64,000 bases of DNA, taken from Colwellia sp. MB3u-41. Lineage in GTDB: Bacteria > Pseudomonadota > Gammaproteobacteria > Enterobacterales > Alteromonadaceae. Shown in pieces: positions 26,051 to 36,437 of this stretch. The stretch covers positions 143,349 through 207,348 of the forward strand of contig NZ_JACGUT010000075.1 in the NCBI RefSeq assembly GCF_014076845.1. Reading direction: 5' to 3'. The notes under the pieces were generated by a model that did not search any database, had not been told where the DNA came from, and saw nothing but the letters and a program-made list of their open reading frames with translations. Position 1 is the first letter of the stretch. Each line of letters opens with the position of its first letter. A program made the translations under genes and the position numbers.

Positions 26051-27142
26051 ATGTCGCGTTTTAACCAAAAAGATAATCTTCTTGGACAAGCAAATAATTT
26101 TCTTGAAGTTTTAGAGCAAGTATCACAAATAGCTCAACTGAGTAAACCGGTACTTATTATTGGTGAAAGAGGTACGGGTAAAGAGCTTATAGCTGCCCGT
26201 CTTCATTACTTATCTAAACGTTGGGATCAAAATTATTTAAAGCTTAATTGCGCAGCATTAAATGAAAATTTATTAGAAACAGAGCTCTTTGGTTATGATA
26301 GTGGTGCATTCACCGGCGCAGGAAAACGCCATGAAGGCCGTTTCGAGCGAGCAGACAATGGCACATTGTTTCTTGATGAAATTGCCAATACGTCGGGCCT
26401 TATTCAAGAAAAACTATTAAGAGTTGTTGAATATGGAGAGTTTGAACGTGTTGGGGGATCAAGAACTATCCGCACAAATGTTCGTTTAATTGCCGCAACT
26501 AATGAAGACTTACCGACGTTAGCGGATGCAGGTGAGTTTAGAGCAGATTTACTAGACCGCCTTGCCTTTGACGTTATCACCCTACCGCCACTTCGTGAAC
26601 GTATTGAAGACATACTTTTGTTGGCTGAAAGCTTTGCGATTAATATGGCCCGTGAATTAGAATTTGAGCTCTTTAGTGGTTTTACCGAAAAAGCAAAGCG
26701 TTCGATGCTTGAATATCATTGGCCCGGTAATGTGCGTGAATTGAAAAATGTTGTAGAGCGAAGTGTTTACCGTTGTAATAATCCACATTTACCCGTTCAT
26801 GATCTTGTTATTGACCCCTTTGAATCGCCCTATCGACCTTCTCAGCGTATCAAAACTCAAGACAGAGTAGCAATGCCTATTCAAAGTATTGATGAAAGTA
26901 ATAACGAAGAGAAACGCCAAGAAATTATTCAGCAACAGTTACCCGTCAGTAAATCTTTAGCGTTTCCTTTATCATTAAAAGACCTCTCACAGGACTATGA
27001 AATTGATCTGATCCAATCCGCTTTAGAAAATTGCCAATATAATCAAAAGAAAACTGCCGATGCACTCAAATTAACCTATCATCAACTAAGAGGTTATTTG
27101 AAGAAGTATAACTTATTAGAAAGTGCTGTAGACGAAGGGTAG
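26051..27142 (+). CDS. pspF: Phage-shock operon activator PspF
   Basis: Sigma-54-dependent activator of 363 residues with no N-terminal receiver domain. Walker A G-E-R-G-T-G-K-E near 37-44, the sigma-54 contact motif G-A-F-T-G-A near 80, and L-F-L-D-E-I near 105. The C-terminus has a helix-turn-helix of the Fis type (K-K-T-A-D-A-L-K-L-T-Y-H-Q-L near 337). It activates pspABC and is held off by PspA. A linker near 285-310 is longer than in E. coli PspF (325). sapA starts 10 bases downstream. Confidence 0.95.
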   Translation: MSRFNQKDNLLGQANNFLEVLEQVSQIAQLSKPVLIIGERGTGKELIAARLHYLSKRWDQNYLKLNCAALNENLLETELFGYDSGAFTGAGKRHEGRFERADNGTLFLDEIANTSGLIQEKLLRVVEYGEFERVGGSRTIRTNVRLIAATNEDLPTLADAGEFRADLLDRLAFDVITLPPLRERIEDILLLAESFAINMARELEFELFSGFTEKAKRSMLEYHWPGNVRELKNVVERSVYRCNNPHLPVHDLVIDPFESPYRPSQRIKTQDRVAMPIQSIDESNNEEKRQEIIQQQLPVSKSLAFPLSLKDLSQDYEIDLIQSALENCQYNQKKTADALKLTYHQLRGYLKKYNLLESAVDEG

Positions 27143-27152
27143 TTAAGTTTAT

Positions 27153-28778
27153 ATGTCGATATTCGCTGTTAAAAAACGCTCATTAAAGGCCATGTTCTTG
27201 CCAATTTTATGCCTAGTTTCGGCATGTAATGTCGACAAGGATCAATCGCTGAGTGACCATAGTATTGTCTATTGCTCAGAAGGCTCTCCAGAAAGTTTTA
27301 ACCCGCAAACGGTTACCTCAGGTACAACGATTGATGCAACCTCAAATCAATTGTATAACCGATTAATTTCATTTCGGGGTGAAGATAACACCATTGCACC
27401 ATCGCTTGCTAAGTCTTGGCATGTGACACGTGACGGTAAAATGATCACTTTTTATCTACGTAAAGATGTCGCTTTTCATCAAACAGATTATTTTACACCA
27501 ACACGCTTCTTTAATGCTGACGACGTACTTTTTAGCTTTAACCGAATATTATTACCTAAACATCCTTTTCATCAAGTTTCGGGTGGCAAGTACCCTTTTT
27601 TTCAAAGTGTAAGCTTTTCTACTGTTGTTGAGAGTATTGAAAAAATCAATGACCATACCATTCGTTTTAAGTTCAAGTATGCTGATAGTTCGATTTTAGC
27701 GAATATAGCGAGTGACTTTGCCGTTATTTTGTCAAAAGAATATGCTGATACATTAGTGTTAAAAAATATAAAGCGGGAAATAGACACCTTACCTATTGGT
27801 ACAGGTCCCTTTAAGCTAAAAGAATATCGCCCTGGCGCCTATATTCGCTATGCAACCCATAAAAAATATTGGGATACACCCAGCACACTTGAGCAACTTG
27901 TGTTTGATATAACTCCAAGTAACACCAGTCGATTAACAAAATTATTGGCGGGAGAATGTGATGTTATTGCTTTTCCTATTGCCCATAAAAAAATAAAGAG
28001 TAAGCCAAAGTTACAGCTTGAAGCCGTCACTTCTTTTAATGTCGGCTACCTTGGTTTTAACACACTAAAACCGCCCTTTAATGATGTAAAAGTTCGACAA
28101 GCTGTTGCACTCGCGGTAAACAAACAAGCGATTATTGACACGGTTTATCGCTCAAAAGCTGATATAGCAAACAGTTTACTACCAAAAACTTCATGGGCTT
28201 ATGACAAAAATACTCGTTCTCAAACTTACGATTTATCCCAAGCAAAAAAATTAATAACCGAAGCCGGTTTCCCTGATGGTTTTACCATGAGTTTATGGGC
28301 TTTACCTGTACAACGAGCATACAATCCTGACGCTGTTACCATGGCAAAATTGATTCAAGCCGATTTAAAGAAAATAGGTATAAAAGTAGTGATTGAAAAC
28401 TCTCTCGACATGGGATCTTTTCTTGAACAGTTGTCAAAAGGTGAACATCAAAGTGTATTATTAGGCTGGTCAGCAGATCACCCTGATCCAGATAATTTTT
28501 TTACCCCCTTATTAAGCTGTTCTTCAGCTGAGAGTGGTAACAACAGAACGTTTTGGTGTAATGAGGACTTTGACAACTTAATACAACAGGCCTTAGAAAC
28601 CACAAATGTAGCTCAAAGAAAACAGTTATATAGCCAAGCATTGGCGATTATTTCTACTGAAGTGCCACTAATTCCTATTGCTCACTCTAAACGATTTCAA
28701 GCGAGAAAAAACATTGTGAAAGGCCAATTATTATCTCCCTTTGGCGGTATCGATTTTAGTAAGGTAAGTAAAAACTGA
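27153..28778 (+). CDS. sapA: Peptide ABC transporter substrate-binding lipoprotein SapA
   Basis: Protein of 541 residues of the SBP_bac_5 family. The N-terminus has a lipobox (L-V-S-A-C near residue 25), so it is a lipid-anchored binding protein. Family features: P-E-S-F-N-P-Q near 48, W-H-V-T-R-D-G-K near 90, and G-T-G-P-F-K-L near 213. It opens sapABCDF, next to pspF as in E. coli. Sap proteins are linked to antimicrobial-peptide resistance, and in E. coli SapBCDF exports putrescine; which applies here is unknown. A second in-frame ATG at 27192 is possible. Confidence 0.88.
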   Translation: MSIFAVKKRSLKAMFLPILCLVSACNVDKDQSLSDHSIVYCSEGSPESFNPQTVTSGTTIDATSNQLYNRLISFRGEDNTIAPSLAKSWHVTRDGKMITFYLRKDVAFHQTDYFTPTRFFNADDVLFSFNRILLPKHPFHQVSGGKYPFFQSVSFSTVVESIEKINDHTIRFKFKYADSSILANIASDFAVILSKEYADTLVLKNIKREIDTLPIGTGPFKLKEYRPGAYIRYATHKKYWDTPSTLEQLVFDITPSNTSRLTKLLAGECDVIAFPIAHKKIKSKPKLQLEAVTSFNVGYLGFNTLKPPFNDVKVRQAVALAVNKQAIIDTVYRSKADIANSLLPKTSWAYDKNTRSQTYDLSQAKKLITEAGFPDGFTMSLWALPVQRAYNPDAVTMAKLIQADLKKIGIKVVIENSLDMGSFLEQLSKGEHQSVLLGWSADHPDPDNFFTPLLSCSSAESGNNRTFWCNEDFDNLIQQALETTNVAQRKQLYSQALAIISTEVPLIPIAHSKRFQARKNIVKGQLLSPFGGIDFSKVSKN

Positions 28779-28779
28779 T

Positions 28780-29808
28780 ATGCTGATATTTACGCTACGC
28801 CGCCTTAATTTATTTATTTTTACTATATTTTTACTGACGTTGCTGTCTTTCAGTTTAAGTTTTCTCTTTCCTGGCGACCAATTAATTAATATTTCTGGTC
28901 AAGTCAATGCAACACCTAAGCAACTCATTGTTTTAGCTGAGCAATACCAAACTAACAACAATATTTTTCAACAGTACTTTGCCTATATAAGTCATCTTTT
29001 CCATGGTGACTTAGGTATTTCAATGGCGAGCCAATTATCTATTAGTACCGAAATCATGAGTTTTTTACCGGCAACGATAGAACTGACCTTAGTAGCCCTC
29101 TTTATTGCCATGCTGTTTGGTATTCCTATTGGCTTTATCGCTGCAATTAACCATCGTAAAGCAACCGATAATATAATTTTAAGTATCTCGATGATTGGTT
29201 ATTCAATCCCTGTTTTTTGGTTAGGCTTACTCGCGATCCTCATTTTTTCTATCCAGTTAGGTTGGTTACCCTCTGCTGGTCAACTCAGTTTACTTTTTGA
29301 AATTGAACATGTTACCGGCATACAATTTATAGATATATTGTTAAGTGATAGTCCGTATAAATGGCAAGCCTTTCAAGATGCAAGCGCTCATATTTTCCTA
29401 CCCGCTTGCGTTATTGCCTTAGCGCCTGCGACCATATTTGTTCGCTTAGCTCGTACGGCAATGATGGATGTATTAGACAGCCAATACATTCGAGCCGCCA
29501 AGGCAAAAGGGTTAAGCTTTAAGCAAATTATTTATCATCACGCGATACGAAATGCCATGGTGCATGTTATTCGAGATGTTGGTTTGCAATTCGCGAACTT
29601 AGTCACTATTGCAATGGTCACTGAAGTTATTTTTAGTTGGCCAGGCATTGGTCGTTGGTTAATAGAAAGTATTTTTCAACGAGACCACACCTCAATTCAA
29701 GGTGGGCTTTTAGTGCTTTCTAGTTTTATTTTCATTGTGCATATCGTCATCGATTTTATCTATGCAGCACTTAACCCGTTAGCAAGAGAGAGTCGTCATG
29801 GCACGTGA
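28780..29808 (+). CDS. sapB: ABC transporter permease SapB
   Basis: Permease of 342 residues of the DppB type: an N-terminal helix (about 7-29), a periplasmic loop, then five more helices with the permease-ATPase coupling motif R-A-A-K-A-K-G-L-S near 238. It follows sapA by one base and overlaps sapC by 11 bases, so the operon is tightly coupled. Forms the membrane pore with SapC. Confidence 0.92.
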   Translation: MLIFTLRRLNLFIFTIFLLTLLSFSLSFLFPGDQLINISGQVNATPKQLIVLAEQYQTNNNIFQQYFAYISHLFHGDLGISMASQLSISTEIMSFLPATIELTLVALFIAMLFGIPIGFIAAINHRKATDNIILSISMIGYSIPVFWLGLLAILIFSIQLGWLPSAGQLSLLFEIEHVTGIQFIDILLSDSPYKWQAFQDASAHIFLPACVIALAPATIFVRLARTAMMDVLDSQYIRAAKAKGLSFKQIIYHHAIRNAMVHVIRDVGLQFANLVTIAMVTEVIFSWPGIGRWLIESIFQRDHTSIQGGLLVLSSFIFIVHIVIDFIYAALNPLARESRHGT

Positions 29809-30691
29809 TAAAATATATTTAGAGGAAGAGTTCCCATCTCCCTTGCTACAGCTTTGGCATAACTTCAAAGAAACACCCGTGGTGATGATTGGCTTTAGTT
29901 GTTTTATTTTCTTAACCATATTAGCTCTATTTTCCCCTTTGTTAACGCCCTATACATCGGTTGAAAATCACTTAGATTTCTTGCTGTTGCCTCCGGCCTG
30001 GAACGACGATGGCAATGTGAGTTTTTTATTAGGGACTGACAACTTAGGCAGAGATATGCTCTCACGCTTAATGCACGGCACTTCACTCACCTTTGGTTTA
30101 AGTTTTGTTGTGGTACTTATCTCTTTAGGTATTGGCTTAGTTATTGGATCTTTATCCGCGTTAACATCAGGCATAAAATCGAGTTTTCTTAACCATTTTC
30201 TTGATGTTATTCTGTCTATTCCTTCTTTGTTACTCGCGATTGTCATTGTGGCGATTTTGGGGCCAGGCTTAAGCAACACCTTATGGGCGATAATAATAGT
30301 GTTGATCCCACAGTTTGTGCATATAACCCGTAATGCGGTTACCCAAGAATTCAGAAAAGATTATGTGCTCGCCTCTCGTTTAGATGGCGCAAGTTCATTT
30401 AGAATTTTATATCATTCCGTGTTTCCAAATATTCTAGAAAAATTAATTAGCCAAGCAACACTCGCACAGTCTGCTGCCATACTTGATATTGCAGCTTTAG
30501 GATTTCTAGGTCTTGGCGCACAAATTCCTATGGCTGAATGGGGCGCGATGCTAAAAAATGGTATTGATTTATTCTACATTGCCCCGTGGACAGTATATTT
30601 ACCTGGGTTAGCGATTTTGTTTGCCGTGGTTGCAACCAATTTAGTCGGTGAAGGTATGAGACACGCACTTAAAGTCAGTAAGGAAGCTTAA
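29798..30691 (+). CDS. sapC: ABC transporter permease SapC
   Basis: Permease of 297 residues of the DppC type with six membrane helices and the motif L-G-T-D-N-L-G-R-D-M-L-S near 78-89, plus the E-A-A-like coupling motif A-S-R-L-D-G-A near 190. Its ATG lies inside the end of sapB, and sapD begins at its last base. Partner of SapB. Confidence 0.92.
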   Translation: MARDKIYLEEEFPSPLLQLWHNFKETPVVMIGFSCFIFLTILALFSPLLTPYTSVENHLDFLLLPPAWNDDGNVSFLLGTDNLGRDMLSRLMHGTSLTFGLSFVVVLISLGIGLVIGSLSALTSGIKSSFLNHFLDVILSIPSLLLAIVIVAILGPGLSNTLWAIIIVLIPQFVHITRNAVTQEFRKDYVLASRLDGASSFRILYHSVFPNILEKLISQATLAQSAAILDIAALGFLGLGAQIPMAEWGAMLKNGIDLFYIAPWTVYLPGLAILFAVVATNLVGEGMRHALKVSKEA

Positions 30692-31680
30692 TGAATCTTT
30701 TAGATATTAGAAATCTTTCTATTGTGCTTAAATCGGCGACTAATCCTATTTTAGCTGTTGACCGTGTCAGTTTAACGATGAAAGAAGGCGAAGTTCGTGG
30801 ATTAGTTGGAGAATCTGGATCAGGGAAGTCATTACTTGCACAAGCTATTATTGGCGTACTTGATGACAAGTGGCAAGTAGATGCAGATAGATTTCACTGG
30901 CGAGGCAAAGACTTGATGCGTTTATCGATAGATGAACGCAAAGCCATTATTTCAAAAGATGTGGCGATGATATTTCAAGAACCGATGGCCTGTCTAGATC
31001 CAACAATGACGATAGGAAAGCAGCTTACTGAGGCTGTTGATGGCGAGCAGTTAAGTGGTTATTTTTGGCAGAAAAACCGACAACGTAAAGAAACAGCCAT
31101 GACTCTGTTGCATAAAGTGGGTATAAAACAGCACAAAATTTGTTTAAAAAAATATCCTCACCAGCTTAATGATGCTTTATGTCAGCGAGTGATGATCGCT
31201 ATGGCGCTAGCTAAACGCCCTATTTTGTTGATTGCCGATGAACCGACTACGGCAATGGAAAGTACAAATCAAGGACAAATCTTTCGTTTGTTGGCCAGTT
31301 TGAATCAACTCAAAAATATGTCGATATTATTAATCAGCCATGATCTTGAAAATGTCACTCATTGGACAAATACCATTACAGTAATGTATAGCGGGCAATT
31401 TGTGGAGGCGGGAACCACTAAACATATATTTGAACAACCTTTCCATCCCTATACCCGCGCGCTTGTCGACAGTAGCCCAAAATCAAACAGGGGCTTACCT
31501 GCCAAATCGCGGCTCATGGCATTACCCGGTAGTATCCCTATTTTACAACATTTGCCTATCGGTTGTAGACTAGGTCCTAGATGCCCCAGAGCTCAACAAG
31601 AATGTGTAATAGCACCCAAAGTCACTAATTATCACGGACATCAGTTTAGTTGTCATTTTTCATTAAAGGACAGTTATTAA
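30691..31680 (+). CDS. sapD: ABC transporter ATP-binding protein SapD
   Basis: ATPase of 329 residues of the oligopeptide-transporter type. Walker A G-E-S-G-S-G-K-S near 39 and Walker B L-L-I-A-D-E-P near 178. The signature loop is degenerate (H-Q-L-N-D-A-L-C-Q-R-V instead of L-S-G-G-Q), which is also true of E. coli SapD, so it is a family trait. The C-terminal oligopeptide-ABC tail with conserved cysteines (G-C-R-L-G-P-R-C-P) is present. Works with SapF on SapB/C. Confidence 0.93.
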   Translation: MNLLDIRNLSIVLKSATNPILAVDRVSLTMKEGEVRGLVGESGSGKSLLAQAIIGVLDDKWQVDADRFHWRGKDLMRLSIDERKAIISKDVAMIFQEPMACLDPTMTIGKQLTEAVDGEQLSGYFWQKNRQRKETAMTLLHKVGIKQHKICLKKYPHQLNDALCQRVMIAMALAKRPILLIADEPTTAMESTNQGQIFRLLASLNQLKNMSILLISHDLENVTHWTNTITVMYSGQFVEAGTTKHIFEQPFHPYTRALVDSSPKSNRGLPAKSRLMALPGSIPILQHLPIGCRLGPRCPRAQQECVIAPKVTNYHGHQFSCHFSLKDSY

Positions 31681-31681
31681 A

Positions 31682-32464
31682 ATGCCAATACTCTTAGAGG
31701 TTAACAACTTAAGTAAATCTTTTAAATTGAACCGTAATTGGTTCGATAGAAAAGCTTTTACCGCATTAGAACCGATATCATTTGAAGTACAAGCCCACCA
31801 AACCTTAGCTATTGTTGGTGAAACAGGCTCAGGAAAATCAACCTTAGCAAAGTTATTAGTGGGCGCTGAACTTCCCACTACCGGCAGTATTAAACTCAAT
31901 GGGCAAACATTACAGCCGGGAGACTTTAAACAACGATGTCAGCATGTTCGGATGATATTCCAAGACTCCGGTACGACGTTAAACCCAAGTTTAACCATCG
32001 GACAACTACTCAACGAACCTTTATTGCTCAATACAAAATTAAAGGAAGAAGACCGTCACTGTTTAATTCGAGAAACATTACAGAAAGTAGGCTTACTGGC
32101 TGAACACATGAATTTTTATCCACACATGTTCTCTGGTGGTCAAAAACAACGTATATCGTTAGCTAGGGCTATAATACTGCAACCGCAGGTCATTATATTA
32201 GATGAAGCGTTAGCTTCACTAGACCCCTCTCTACGCTCACAAATGATTAACTTATTACTCGACTTACAAGAACAGATGGGACTCGCTTATATCTTAATTT
32301 CTCATAACTTAGGCATTGTTAGACATTTCAGCGATAAAATAATGGTCTTAAGTAAAGGGCAAGTGATGGAGATGGGCGAAACCTCGGTTATTCTGAAGAA
32401 GCCAAAACATCAATATACTAAAAAACTTATTTTAAACCAAAGATTTCAATTACTGCATAAGTAA
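31682..32464 (+). CDS. sapF: ABC transporter ATP-binding protein SapF
   Basis: ATPase of 260 residues with Walker A G-E-T-G-S-G-K-S near 43, a good signature F-S-G-G-Q-K-Q-R near 153, and Walker B V-I-I-L-D-E-A near 174. Starts one base after sapD and ends the operon. It is the second ATPase of the Sap importer/exporter and, unlike SapD, has an intact signature loop. Confidence 0.93.
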   Translation: MPILLEVNNLSKSFKLNRNWFDRKAFTALEPISFEVQAHQTLAIVGETGSGKSTLAKLLVGAELPTTGSIKLNGQTLQPGDFKQRCQHVRMIFQDSGTTLNPSLTIGQLLNEPLLLNTKLKEEDRHCLIRETLQKVGLLAEHMNFYPHMFSGGQKQRISLARAIILQPQVIILDEALASLDPSLRSQMINLLLDLQEQMGLAYILISHNLGIVRHFSDKIMVLSKGQVMEMGETSVILKKPKHQYTKKLILNQRFQLLHK

Positions 32465-32501
32465 AAAGTTAGCGTGTGTTAAATAGATTTTTAACAAAAA
32501 T

Positions 32502-32524
32502 AAAGCCAGCGTAATGCTGGCTTT
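32502..32524. terminator. Bidirectional terminator between sapF and efpL
   Basis: Stem AAAGCCAGC / GCTGGCTTT with loop GTAAT, 9 bp and perfect, with AT-rich flanks on both sides. It lies between the convergent sapF and efpL genes and can end both. Confidence 0.9.
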
Positions 32525-32558
32525 ATACGTTAAATAATGAGTAAAACAGGTTAGCTAT

Positions 32559-33131
32559 TTACTTTTCTGCGCGACCCATAAATTTACGTTCTTCTGTATT
32601 TACTTTAATTTTATCACCTGTAGAAATATGCTCAGGTACTTGAACCGTTAAGCCCGTAGATAAAATTGCGGGCTTAGTACGCGCTGTTGCTGACCCACCT
32701 TTTATAGACGGGTCAGTTTCTGTAATGACTAATTCAACACTTGGTGGTAAATCAACACCAACCGCAACACCATCAACAATAATCACTGACAAGCCCATGG
32801 TGTCTTCACAAATAAATAAAGCTTCTTCAGCAATACTCTCTTTATTTAGGTTATATGGCGTGTAATCTTCATTGTCCATAAATACATATTCGTCACCGTC
32901 TATGTATGAAAACATAGCAGGACGACGGCTTAAGTCAGCAAAATTAAGCATATCAGAGTCTTTAAACGTCTCATCAATCTTACCGCCAGTGACTACGTCG
33001 TACATACGCATGCGATATAGACTACCACCAGCACGACCTTGAGGAACTGAACGCTCAATATCTCTTACAATAAATACTTTTCCGTTGTGCTCTACAGCAG
33101 CATTTTTCTTTATATCACTGGCCTTTGGCAT
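32559..33131 (-). CDS. yeiP: Elongation factor P-like protein EfpL/YeiP
   Basis: Protein of 190 residues with three EF-P-like domains (K-A-S-D-I-K-K-N at the start, D-Y-T-P-Y near 90, and the C-terminal [12 protein letters not shown]). Position 33, which in EF-P is a modified lysine, is arginine here (V-P-Q-G-R-A-G-G), as in YeiP, now called EfpL. It helps ribosomes past difficult peptide bonds such as polyproline. A separate efp gene would be expected elsewhere in the genome. Single gene with its own terminator. Confidence 0.93.
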   Translation of the reverse strand: MPKASDIKKNAAVEHNGKVFIVRDIERSVPQGRAGGSLYRMRMYDVVTGGKIDETFKDSDMLNFADLSRRPAMFSYIDGDEYVFMDNEDYTPYNLNKESIAEEALFICEDTMGLSVIIVDGVAVGVDLPPSVELVITETDPSIKGGSATARTKPAILSTGLTVQVPEHISTGDKIKVNTEERKFMGRAEK

Positions 33132-33337
33132 TGATAATAATTCCTAAAATTAAATGTGGAGACAAATATCGAGAACTTCACAGAATAAAAATGTTTAGCT
33201 CGCCAATTTATCGACTTTTATTGATTATAAACTGAGGTTTAAAGATTTCCAAGAGTTTCCCACACGCACAATGACTATATATTTACCAGCCCCTGGTATT
33301 CTTCGCTAATCTCATATCAAAATATAGTGTTTTATTA

Positions 33338-35734
33338 CTATTGTTGTGTCAGTAAAGTGCTTATTGGCAAACGAATTAAAGTGATTATTGCACCACCACC
33401 AAAAAGTAAAACGAATAAGAACACTAAAAATGAACACGCTAAAAAACTGCTCATCAGCAGTAGCGAAATCGACAAGTAGCTTTGAGTTACACTTTCTAGG
33501 CTTTGCAAAACCATCCAGGCCATGGGTAACGCCATAGTTAAACTCAATAATAATTTTTTAAAAATACGTAAAAATAATGCAGGTTGGTTAATACCTAATG
33601 CCAGCATCACCCCATATTTATTTTTTTCTCTCATTAAATTTGCTTTAACCTGATAATACAAAGTTAGGGCGAGTAACACTAAAATAATAAGTGCCATAAA
33701 GCCACTGGTAACAAATAACAGCCGCCCCCCTAAATTCAAAGCAAATATTTGCGCTTTTAATGTTGATTGTAGTTGATATGGATTTACATTAACCGTTTCA
33801 TGCTTTACCCAATTATTAATAACGTTTGATGCTTCTTGTGTTGACTTTTCTTTACTAAAAAAAACCGGTAACACTTTATAAATGATCATTGGATGGATAT
33901 TCGCGTAATGCAGATAAACAACAGGATTACCCTTTCCAACACCATGATGTGGCGCATTTTCGGTGATCGTCGCAATCGGGTAATATGAAGCACTTGGAAA
34001 TGAGTTTACCTGAATAGGCATACCGATAAGTGCAGATAAAGGTTGCTCTGCTGCAATCATTCCTTGAAATTTTAGTTGCTCAGCAAAAGCGATATTAATA
34101 GCAAAAGTGTTTTTAGTAAATATACCGTTTACCACAATAGGTATGTCTAATACCGAAAAGTAATTGCTAGAAACGTAAGTACCGCTGACATTAAAACCAT
34201 CATTTGTAGGATCCGCTGTTAAATTATAACTGAGGCTACTGTCATCTAAGTTAGTAAAGGGGTTATAAGCGATAGCTAATTCAACCTGCTTTTGATTGCT
34301 CCAATCACCTTTTTTTTGTTGCTCACTCAGGTAAACTTGTGCATCTTTTATTTTATTAGAGTTAAACGAAATAACAGCTGGGTTCACAAAATCTATTTGT
34401 TGTTTTTGCCATTCGCTGATAAAAACATTGGTCGTAAAAACAAAAGCTAAAGTAGCAATACACAGTTGTAACACTAAATTACCTTGAGAAAACAGGGTTT
34501 GTAACTTTGTTTTACTGCCTAGTGACGAGCGACTAAAGCTATTATTACGGTTTAGTTTCAATAGCGGCAATAATGTACAGCTGAAAAAAAACAACTGAGA
34601 AATAACCAGTGATACAAACCAGTTAAACCAATTAAGTTCAAAATCGCTAGAGAAATAACGTTGATATAAAAGCCCATCTTGTAAAATAGATTTAAGTAAA
34701 AAAATAAAAAAAATACTAAAGACCACAGAGGTTAATGCCATCATAAAATTTTCAGCAAGACAACGTTTTACTAAATCAGACACTTTAGCGCCTAGTGCTA
34801 TTTTTAAAGAAAACTCTGCTTTTCGGTCAATCAATTGTTGGCTATATATTGAAAATATTGTACTAAAAATAATAAAACCAAAACTGGCGATCAAAAAAAT
34901 TAATGTCCAACATTGAACGATCAATACTTTTTTTGCTTCAGGGTCTAATTCTATACCCGCAATTAACCACGGGGCATCATGCTCTTTAACAAATATCGCT
35001 TCATGATTAGGGTAAGTGTCAATTTGCTCACGAAAATATTCTTGTAAATCAGTTGTATTTACTGATTTAGACAACTCTGCAAAACCAAAATAGTCAGGTT
35101 TACTGTTTAAAAAAGGTTTTGCATCGGGAATAAACTCTGGCACATAAAGCGATAAAAAACTGTCAGGCAGCCAAACATCCACTTTATACTGATTCACGTT
35201 ATTCATATTGGCGGGCATAACTCCTGCGACCAATAATTTCTGCCCTTTTATTAGCAAAGTTTTACCAACAATATTATCTTGTCCATTAAGCTGATACTGC
35301 CAAAAAGCATCGCTAATGTAGACGTTGTTTTTTACAAACGAGTCGGCTGAAAAAGGCGCTGGCAGTTCCAGTAGTACAGGTAAGTTAGTTGAATAAAAAG
35401 CCAAAGATGTTTTTTGAAACGCTATATCGTTAACAGTAATGTTTTTTGTTTGAAAAGAAAGACTCGCGATATTGTTTACCGCTGGGTGCTTGTTAAGTAA
35501 GTCAATATTATAGCGTGTTTGCTTTTTTATTTGCCCTGAAATACCTATGGCGGCAATCGTGACTAAAGGCTTGGTATTTCCCACCCAGCTAGGGCTTTCA
35601 TTATTTATCTCTCTGAATAAGTTAAGTGTTAAGCTAAAAAGCGCACAAAACAAAGCTAAGCCAAGCACTAAAGTAAACCATTTTAACCGTTGCCCTTGCC
35701 ACTTGCGCCAACCGTAAACAATATCAAACAACAT
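33338..35734 (-). CDS. MacB/FtsX-type ABC transporter permease
   Basis: Protein of 798 residues with two similar halves, each a membrane helix, a large periplasmic domain and about three more helices (N-terminal helix near 18-40, a helix set near 275-390, another set from about 675). This is the MacB-like doubled permease layout. It ends an operon of adaptor, ATPase and permease and overlaps the ATPase gene by 11 bases. Substrates of such mechanotransmission exporters include antibiotics, peptides and lipoproteins; none can be assigned. No linked outer-membrane TolC gene is present. Confidence 0.85.
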   Translation of the reverse strand: MLFDIVYGWRKWQGQRLKWFTLVLGLALFCALFSLTLNLFREINNESPSWVGNTKPLVTIAAIGISGQIKKQTRYNIDLLNKHPAVNNIASLSFQTKNITVNDIAFQKTSLAFYSTNLPVLLELPAPFSADSFVKNNVYISDAFWQYQLNGQDNIVGKTLLIKGQKLLVAGVMPANMNNVNQYKVDVWLPDSFLSLYVPEFIPDAKPFLNSKPDYFGFAELSKSVNTTDLQEYFREQIDTYPNHEAIFVKEHDAPWLIAGIELDPEAKKVLIVQCWTLIFLIASFGFIIFSTIFSIYSQQLIDRKAEFSLKIALGAKVSDLVKRCLAENFMMALTSVVFSIFFIFLLKSILQDGLLYQRYFSSDFELNWFNWFVSLVISQLFFFSCTLLPLLKLNRNNSFSRSSLGSKTKLQTLFSQGNLVLQLCIATLAFVFTTNVFISEWQKQQIDFVNPAVISFNSNKIKDAQVYLSEQQKKGDWSNQKQVELAIAYNPFTNLDDSSLSYNLTADPTNDGFNVSGTYVSSNYFSVLDIPIVVNGIFTKNTFAINIAFAEQLKFQGMIAAEQPLSALIGMPIQVNSFPSASYYPIATITENAPHHGVGKGNPVVYLHYANIHPMIIYKVLPVFFSKEKSTQEASNVINNWVKHETVNVNPYQLQSTLKAQIFALNLGGRLLFVTSGFMALIILVLLALTLYYQVKANLMREKNKYGVMLALGINQPALFLRIFKKLLLSLTMALPMAWMVLQSLESVTQSYLSISLLLMSSFLACSFLVFLFVLLFGGGAIITLIRLPISTLLTQQ

Positions 35735-36437
35735 TTTTTAATCCTGTTGCTGGCGTTAACACTAATTTCCCGTCATTAATGCGATATATTTTTTGGCACT
35801 GCTCTGAAATTTCAGCGCTGTGGGTTATCAATAAAATAGTACAGTTTTCTTGATGAAATTCATGAAAAAGTTGCATCACTAACTCAGCGTTTTCACTGTC
35901 AAGATTACCTGTCGGTTCATCACAAAGCAGTATTTCTGGTTCCGTAATAAGCGCGCGAGCAATAGCGACACGCTGTTGTTGCCCCCCCGAAAGTTCACTT
36001 GGGAAACTACCTGCTTTTTCGAGTAAGCCTACTTTTTTTAGTACGTTTGAAACTTTTTCACTGTATTGAGATTTTTTAAGCGTTTTATCAAAAGTTAACG
36101 GTAAAACAATATTTTCAGCAACGGTCATATCCCCAACTAAGTTGAAATTTTGAAAAATCCAACCGATATGCTTATTTCGTAATACAGATTTCTGAAAAGT
36201 AGATAACGTATCAATGGCTTGACCACATAATTGATAGTCGCCACTCGTTTGCTCGTCAAGTAAACCTAAAATCGACAGTAATGTAGATTTACCACTACCT
36301 GACGGCCCCACTATTGCGACCATTTCTCCAGGGAAAATACTAAAATCAACATTTTTTAACACTTGCTGTTTGCTATTACCACGGCCAAAGACTTTACACA
36401 ACTTATCCGTAGCAATAATGGGCTTACTCATAAACAT
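35724..36437 (-). CDS. MacB/LolD-type ABC transporter ATP-binding protein
   Basis: ATPase of 237 residues with Walker A G-P-S-G-S-G-K-S near 39, signature L-S-G-G-Q-Q-Q-R near 145, and Walker B I-L-L-C-D-E-P near 165. It resembles the LolD/MacB ATPase group. Overlaps the adaptor gene by 14 bases and the permease gene by 11. Partner of the 798-residue permease. Confidence 0.92.
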   Translation of the reverse strand: MFMSKPIIATDKLCKVFGRGNSKQQVLKNVDFSIFPGEMVAIVGPSGSGKSTLLSILGLLDEQTSGDYQLCGQAIDTLSTFQKSVLRNKHIGWIFQNFNLVGDMTVAENIVLPLTFDKTLKKSQYSEKVSNVLKKVGLLEKAGSFPSELSGGQQQRVAIARALITEPEILLCDEPTGNLDSENAELVMQLFHEFHQENCTILLITHSAEISEQCQKIYRINDGKLVLTPATGLKNVV

